Notes under the pieces: model-generated
Told to the model about the DNA's origin: nothing
The model's database searches: none
What the model saw: the letters and a program-made list of their open reading frames with translations, nothing else
Part shown: positions 4,929-7,580 of the stretch, in pieces
Layout of the letters: every line of letters starts with the position of its first letter
Position numbering within the stretch: position 1 is the first letter of the stretch
Translations under genes and position numbers: made by a program
Assembly: GCA_030044325.1 (NCBI GenBank)
Contig: JASHWA010000350.1
Location: 1-7,580, forward strand
From: Bryobacteraceae bacterium
Lineage (GTDB): Bacteria; Acidobacteriota; Terriglobia; Bryobacterales; Bryobacteraceae
Length of the DNA stretch: 7,580 nt
Direction: 5' to 3'

Positions 4929-5153
4929 ATGGCGAAGGCACCAGCCAAGGCGCAAAAGAAGAAAGCCAGCCCGGTGAAGAAGAGAGTCGGCAGGCCACCG
5001 GCCAAGCACAGCGATCCTGCATACAAGCAGATGAGCGTGTATGTTCATCAGGATGTTCGCAACAAGGTGAAGGCCCGGTTGTTCGAGCAGGGCGGCGAGT
5101 TCAGCGCCCTGGTGGAGTCGCTGCTGCGGGACTGGCTGAAAAAACCACAGTGA
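4929..5153 (+). CDS. Ribbon-helix-helix DNA-binding protein
   Basis: The 74-residue protein has a Lys/Ala/Pro-rich N-terminal tail (MAKAPAKAQKKKASPVKKRVGRPPAKH) followed by MSVYVHQDVRNKVKARLFEQ and GGEFSALVESLLRDWLKKPQ. The second part fits a ribbon-helix-helix fold: a short beta strand (SVYV), helix A (DVRNKVKARLFEQ) and helix B beginning at the turn GGEFSALVESLL. Such proteins are dimeric operator binders, commonly plasmid copy-control, partition or antitoxin regulators. The basic GRPP tail probably makes extra DNA contacts. It diverges from the recombinase across a 114-bp region of inverted repeats, which suggests it represses itself and/or the recombinase. The ribosome binding site before ATG 4929 is poor (CCTTGAAACG). 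A longer open frame back to 4089 is antisense to the recombinase and is rejected. Confidence 0.8.
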   Translation: MAKAPAKAQKKKASPVKKRVGRPPAKHSDPAYKQMSVYVHQDVRNKVKARLFEQGGEFSALVESLLRDWLKKPQ

Positions 5154-5254
5154 ATCTCAGATTAGGGTACCCATCAAAAGCCGTCTATAGATCGACGGGT
5201 GGAGATGCACGGTCGGGAAATCCAGCGCTTACCCTGGGGCTTTACTTTCCGGTC
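5154..5254. other. Intergenic region between convergent genes
   Basis: One hundred bases lie between the RHH stop and the toxin stop. GGGTACCC at 5165-5172 and a weak CCAG/CTGG stem around 5222-5237 are visible, but no convincing terminator with a T-run is present on either strand. Confidence 0.4.
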
Positions 5255-5509
5255 TCAGCGGTAGGCTTCGCTGCGATGGCGCACTCCGAAGATCCGCATG
5301 GTGTTGTCCACCAGTGCGAACAATATCCGGTGGTCTCCCACTCGCAGCCGGAAGGACCCGGCCATCTCGCCATGCAGCGGCTCGATGTCGCCTGCTCCGC
5401 TCCGGGCATAGTGAAGGATGCCCTCGAAGACACGCATGGCCGTGGGCTTATCGAGGCGGCGCACATCGGCCTGAGCTTCATCGAGCCATTCGATTCCGAA
5501 GGGCGGCAT
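5255..5509 (-). CDS. RelE/ParE-family toxin
   Basis: The 84-residue protein begins MPPFGIEWLDEAQADVRRLD and has the RelE/ParE superfamily pattern: an N-terminal helix pair (DEAQADVRRLDKPTAMRVFEGILHYA), the LHGEMAGSFRLRVGDHRILF sheet with basic residues, and the closing strand MRIFGVRHRSEAYR with a terminal Tyr-Arg. Relatives cut mRNA in the ribosome (RelE) or inhibit gyrase (ParE). The FRLRVGDHRILF segment and C-terminal Tyr favour the RelE side, but the sequence cannot decide. The start ATG overlaps the antitoxin stop codon by one base (TAATG), so the two are translationally coupled. Length is normal for the family. Confidence 0.9.
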   Translation of the reverse strand: MPPFGIEWLDEAQADVRRLDKPTAMRVFEGILHYARSGAGDIEPLHGEMAGSFRLRVGDHRILFALVDNTMRIFGVRHRSEAYR

Positions 5510-5760
5510 TACTTATGGGGCGGAAAATCTTCGAGCTTCAATCCGAAGTCGGCCAGCACGTCCGTCATGGGGATGCCCTTACCGCTGTCGAAGAAAGCCT
5601 GCCCTTCCCGATAGCGGCGGCGATCTTCTTCCGTGACAGGTTCCTCACCTTCGTGGACCATCACTTCGAGCAGATGGACGACGGCGGCGAGTTTGCCGGG
5701 GTTGTGCAGTTGGCCGATCAGTTCATGGGCCTTGGCTTCGAGAGTGTCAGTGACGGCCAT
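5509..5760 (-). CDS. Antitoxin of the RelE/ParE-type module
   Basis: The 83-residue protein (MAVTDTLEAKAHELIGQLHN to GLKLEDFPPHK) is acidic and mostly helical. Its first half is hydrophobic helical (KLAAVVHLLEVMV), suggesting oligomerisation; the second half is charged and probably wraps the toxin. I see no clear ribbon-helix-helix, AbrB or Phd motif, so DNA binding may be left to the upstream XRE protein. The start at 5760 is fixed by GGAGGAG six bases upstream; an ATG at 5784 in the same frame lacks such a site. The gene overlaps the XRE reading frame by 14 bases and the toxin by one. The antitoxin role is inferred from position, size and acidity. Confidence 0.8.
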   Translation of the reverse strand: MAVTDTLEAKAHELIGQLHNPGKLAAVVHLLEVMVHEGEEPVTEEDRRRYREGQAFFDSGKGIPMTDVLADFGLKLEDFPPHK

Positions 5761-6157
5761 TGCGTTCTCCTCCGTGCGCTCCATTGCGGCGTGGTGCGAC
5801 AGCGGCTAAAGATTGAATCAGCCGGATGACGGCACGCTGATCTTTTTCCGGCAACTGTGTGACGATCTGGAATCGTCTCCAAAGGCGGCGTGTTTCGGGG
5901 TCTTGTTCGGTCAGAAGAGGCGTTGCCCTTGGTGGAGGCTTCAGGCCCAACAACTCATCGGCGGAAATCTGGAGGGCCTGCGCCAGACCCATCACGACGG
6001 ACGAAGGCGGGACGCCATCGTCGTTCTCGTAATAGGAAATCGAGCGCTGCGTCGTGTTGGCGGCTTCGGCGAGTTGCACCTGGGTCAGGCCACGAGCCTT
6101 GCGAAGCGTGGCGAGGCGTGGACCGAAGCTGGAATCCTCTTTCTTCTTGCGTGGCAT
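5747..6157 (-). CDS. XRE-family transcriptional regulator
   Basis: The 136-residue protein begins MPRKKKEDSSFGPRLATLRK and carries one helix-turn-helix of the Cro/C1 type at about residues 11-70: RLATLRKARGLTQVQLAEAA with the recognition helix TTQRSISYYENDDGVPP, then VVMGLAQALQISADELLG. A helical C-terminal part (LWRRFQIVTQLPEKDQRAVIRLIQSLAAV) resembles the dimerisation helices common in such regulators, ending in a basic Arg/Gly/Asn tail. It heads a minus-strand operon with the antitoxin and toxin, and the antitoxin's ribosome binding site lies inside its coding end. It probably represses its own operon and perhaps the divergent primase through the repeats at 6225-6250. The ATG at 6157 is preferred because the motif follows directly; an upstream GTG at 6217 would add 20 residues with no motif. 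Confidence 0.88.
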   Translation of the reverse strand: MPRKKKEDSSFGPRLATLRKARGLTQVQLAEAANTTQRSISYYENDDGVPPSSVVMGLAQALQISADELLGLKPPPRATPLLTEQDPETRRLWRRFQIVTQLPEKDQRAVIRLIQSLAAVAPRRNGAHGGERNGRH

Positions 6158-6220
6158 CTCATCGGCGATTGTAAAGCCGGAATCGGGAACGAGCCGGGTG
6201 TTTGGCTGGCGATGCACTCA

Positions 6221-6248
6221 TTGCGTATACTCTCATGGACGGTATACT
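6221..6248 (+). promoter_or_regulatory. Promoter candidate for the primase
   Basis: TTGCGT (6221-6226), 16-base spacer, TATACT (6243-6248). The -10 matches consensus at 5 of 6 positions, the -35 at only 3. A perfect TTGACA at 6285-6290 has no usable -10 because the ribosome binding site and ATG follow immediately. The promoter overlaps the GTATACTCT pair, so binding there would regulate the primase. Confidence 0.4.
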
Positions 6249-6250
6249 CT
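6225..6250. promoter_or_regulatory. Tandem GTATACTCT operator candidate
   Basis: Two copies of GTATACTCT at 6225-6233 and 6242-6250 lie 17 bases apart, in the region between the divergent XRE operon and primase gene. Each contains the palindrome GTATAC. The spacing of about one and a half helical turns suits two repressor dimers. The second copy also contains TATACT (6243-6248), a good -10 box for the plus strand with TTGCGT 16 bases before it. Confidence 0.55.
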
Positions 6251-6315
6251 AGTCAACAGACATACAAAAAGAGTGCATTGCCACTTGACAGGTTTTTGGA
6301 AGGAGGCCGTTTTCG

Positions 6316-7580
6316 ATGGCCCGCATCCCGGACGATGAAATCCAGCGGTTGAAGAATGAGATCAGCGTGGAGCGCCTGGTCGCCAGCTTCGGCGTCGAAC
6401 TCCATCGTCACGGCGCAGAACTTCTCGGGCGATGTCCGTTCCATGACGACAAGACGCCATCGCTGGTTGTCTCGCCCAAAACAAATCTGTGGCACTGCCT
6501 GGGGAAATGCAACGTCGGTGGCTCGACCATCGATTGGGTGATGAAGACGCAAGGTGTGAGCTTCCGGCACGCCGTCGAACTCCTCAAATCGAATCATCCG
6601 TCTTTAGCTGCCGGTGAAGCGCATGTGGTGAAAAAAGGAACCACGGTGAAACTCGAATCTCCGGTTGGTGCCGACGCCGACGATCCGCAGACGTTGATAA
6701 GTGTGGTCGAGTTTTATCACAAGACGCTGAAGGAATCGCCCGAAGCGCTACGGTACCTGGAAAGCCGGGGCCTGACGAATGCGGAGATGATCGGCCACTT
6801 TAAGCTCGGCTTCGCCAACCGGAAGCTCGGCCTGACGCTGCCCGACAAGAATCGCAAAGCCGGGGCCGATCTGCGTGGACGATTGCAGCGATTGGGTGTC
6901 CTGCGTGCGGAAAGCGGCCACGAGCACATGAACGGATCGGTGGTGTTCCCGGTCTTCTCGCTGGCTGGTGAAGTGCTTGGCATGTACGGGCGCAAGATCA
7001 CGCCGGGGCTGCGAGTGGGCACGCCGATGCATCTGTATCTTCCAGGACCGCATCGTGGCGTGTTCAACGAAGAAGCTCTTGTCGTCTCGAAGGAAATCAT
7101 CTTGTGCGAATCCATCATTGATGCGCTGACGTTCTGGTGCACCGGATTCCGCAATGTCACGGCCAGCTACGGTGTGAATGGCTTCACCGACGATCACAAA
7201 ACTGCTTTCCAGAAGCACGGCACTCGCAGCGTGTGGATCGCCTACGACCGGGATGAAGCTGGAGATGCGGCAGCAGAGCGGTTGAAAGAAGAACTGGAAA
7301 AGCTCGGCATCACATCGCATCGGGTGCTGTTTCCGAAAGGCATGGATGCCAACGAATACGCCCGGAAAGTCACACCGGCATCGCAAAGCCTTGCAGTGTT
7401 GCTGAACAAGGCCGAGTGGTGGGGAGCAGTAAAGAAGCAACCGGCAGCTAAAGAAAAAGGTGAACTGGAAGCCACGCCGGAAGCGGAGCCGGTGCCCGTC
7501 GCAGCGCCGCCGCCCATCGAATCACCACAAGAAATCGAATCCACGCCCATGATCGAAGCACCACAGCCGGTGATTCCGAT
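6316..7580 (+). CDS. DnaG-type DNA primase, 3' end beyond window
   Basis: The frame is open from ATG 6316 to the edge (421 whole codons). It makes RNA primers for DNA replication. A CHC2 zinc finger lies at residues 40-69: CPFHDDKTPSLVVSP then WHCLGKCNVGG, with C40, H43, C61 and C65; the last pair is spaced CxxxC. The core runs VVEFYHKTLKESPEALRYLE SRGL, then VVFPVFSLAGEVLGMYGRKI. The Toprim domain has ILCESIIDAL (catalytic E265), YGVNGF and the metal-binding DRDEAG (D311, D313). From about residue 378 the chain becomes Pro/Glu/Ala-rich (EATPEAEPVPVAAPPPIESP), probably a linker to a further domain such as a helicase. AGGAGG (6301-6306) is nine bases before the ATG, an excellent ribosome binding site. 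Such primases occur on plasmids, phages and integrative elements; the flanking genes favour that over the chromosomal copy. Confidence 0.93.
   Translation, partial: MARIPDDEIQRLKNEISVERLVASFGVELHRHGAELLGRCPFHDDKTPSLVVSPKTNLWHCLGKCNVGGSTIDWVMKTQGVSFRHAVELLKSNHPSLAAGEAHVVKKGTTVKLESPVGADADDPQTLISVVEFYHKTLKESPEALRYLESRGLTNAEMIGHFKLGFANRKLGLTLPDKNRKAGADLRGRLQRLGVLRAESGHEHMNGSVVFPVFSLAGEVLGMYGRKITPGLRVGTPMHLYLPGPHRGVFNEEALVVSKEIILCESIIDALTFWCTGFRNVTASYGVNGFTDDHKTAFQKHGTRSVWIAYDRDEAGDAAAERLKEELEKLGITSHRVLFPKGMDANEYARKVTPASQSLAVLLNKAEWWGAVKKQPAAKEKGELEATPEAEPVPVAAPPPIESPQEIESTPMIEAPQPVIP

Noticed and set aside
5150..5829. Plus-strand frames across the toxin-antitoxin genes
   Set aside because: They are shadows of the minus-strand operon, which has overlapping starts and stops and recognisable families.
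6285..6290. Perfect TTGACA as a -35 box for the primase
   Set aside because: The matching -10 position would fall at about 6308, between the ribosome binding site and the ATG, where there is no -10-like sequence.
6748..7440. Long minus-strand frame antisense to the primase
   Set aside because: The plus strand shows CHC2 and Toprim motifs in one continuous frame.

Overview
This window looks like accessory DNA from a fairly GC-rich Gram-negative bacterium. The Rhs protein style (VDHLGSTRLVTD, KFTSKERDAETGLDFFLARYYS, DPTG) and the small plasmid-like genes would fit an Acidobacteriota genome. That assignment is a moderate-to-low-confidence inference from protein flavour, not a measured result. 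No rRNA, tRNA or CRISPR array is visible.

Left part (about 1-2500): an upstream flank with no secure gene is followed by a short Rhs-family polymorphic toxin gene (327-2045). It keeps only the last part of the YD-repeat barrel, the conserved core ending in DPTG, and a variable C-terminal tip ending in a PD-(D/E)XK-like nuclease with D493...E502-x-K504. A 142-residue gene starts 7 bases later (2053-2481) and is the likely cognate immunity protein. Base composition becomes more AT-rich from about 1215 onward, inside the core, as expected if the tip and immunity gene were exchanged by recombination.

Middle part (about 2500-3860): a small unidentified gene on the minus strand (2507-2785) is followed by about 800 bases with no secure gene. 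This stretch holds a pair of 31-base dispersed repeats, a nested 48-base hairpin with two GCATCGATGC palindromes, several more inverted repeats, a 27-bp imperfect palindrome and a coding-like 43-codon minus-strand frame. An 86-residue conserved-looking orphan gene (3600-3860) closes the block. Its terminator overlaps the end of a convergent gene.

Right part (3865-7580): this is a mobile-element or plasmid maintenance module. A serine recombinase (4083-4814, minus) overlaps a 73-residue partner gene by ATGA. Divergent to it is a ribbon-helix-helix DNA-binding protein (4929-5153, plus), and the shared 114-bp region carries a strong promoter candidate, an 18-bp near-palindrome and repeated GTACGCA motifs. 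Next comes a three-gene minus-strand operon with overlapping ends: XRE regulator, antitoxin, RelE/ParE-type toxin (6157 to 5255). Divergent from it, a DnaG-type primase (CHC2 zinc finger plus Toprim) runs off the right edge. The intergenic region holds a tandem GTATACTCT pair that is a natural operator candidate.

Together the genes suggest an integrative element or plasmid-derived island with its own primase, recombinase, partition/copy-control-like repressor and addiction module. It lies next to, or has captured, an orphan Rhs toxin-immunity cassette.
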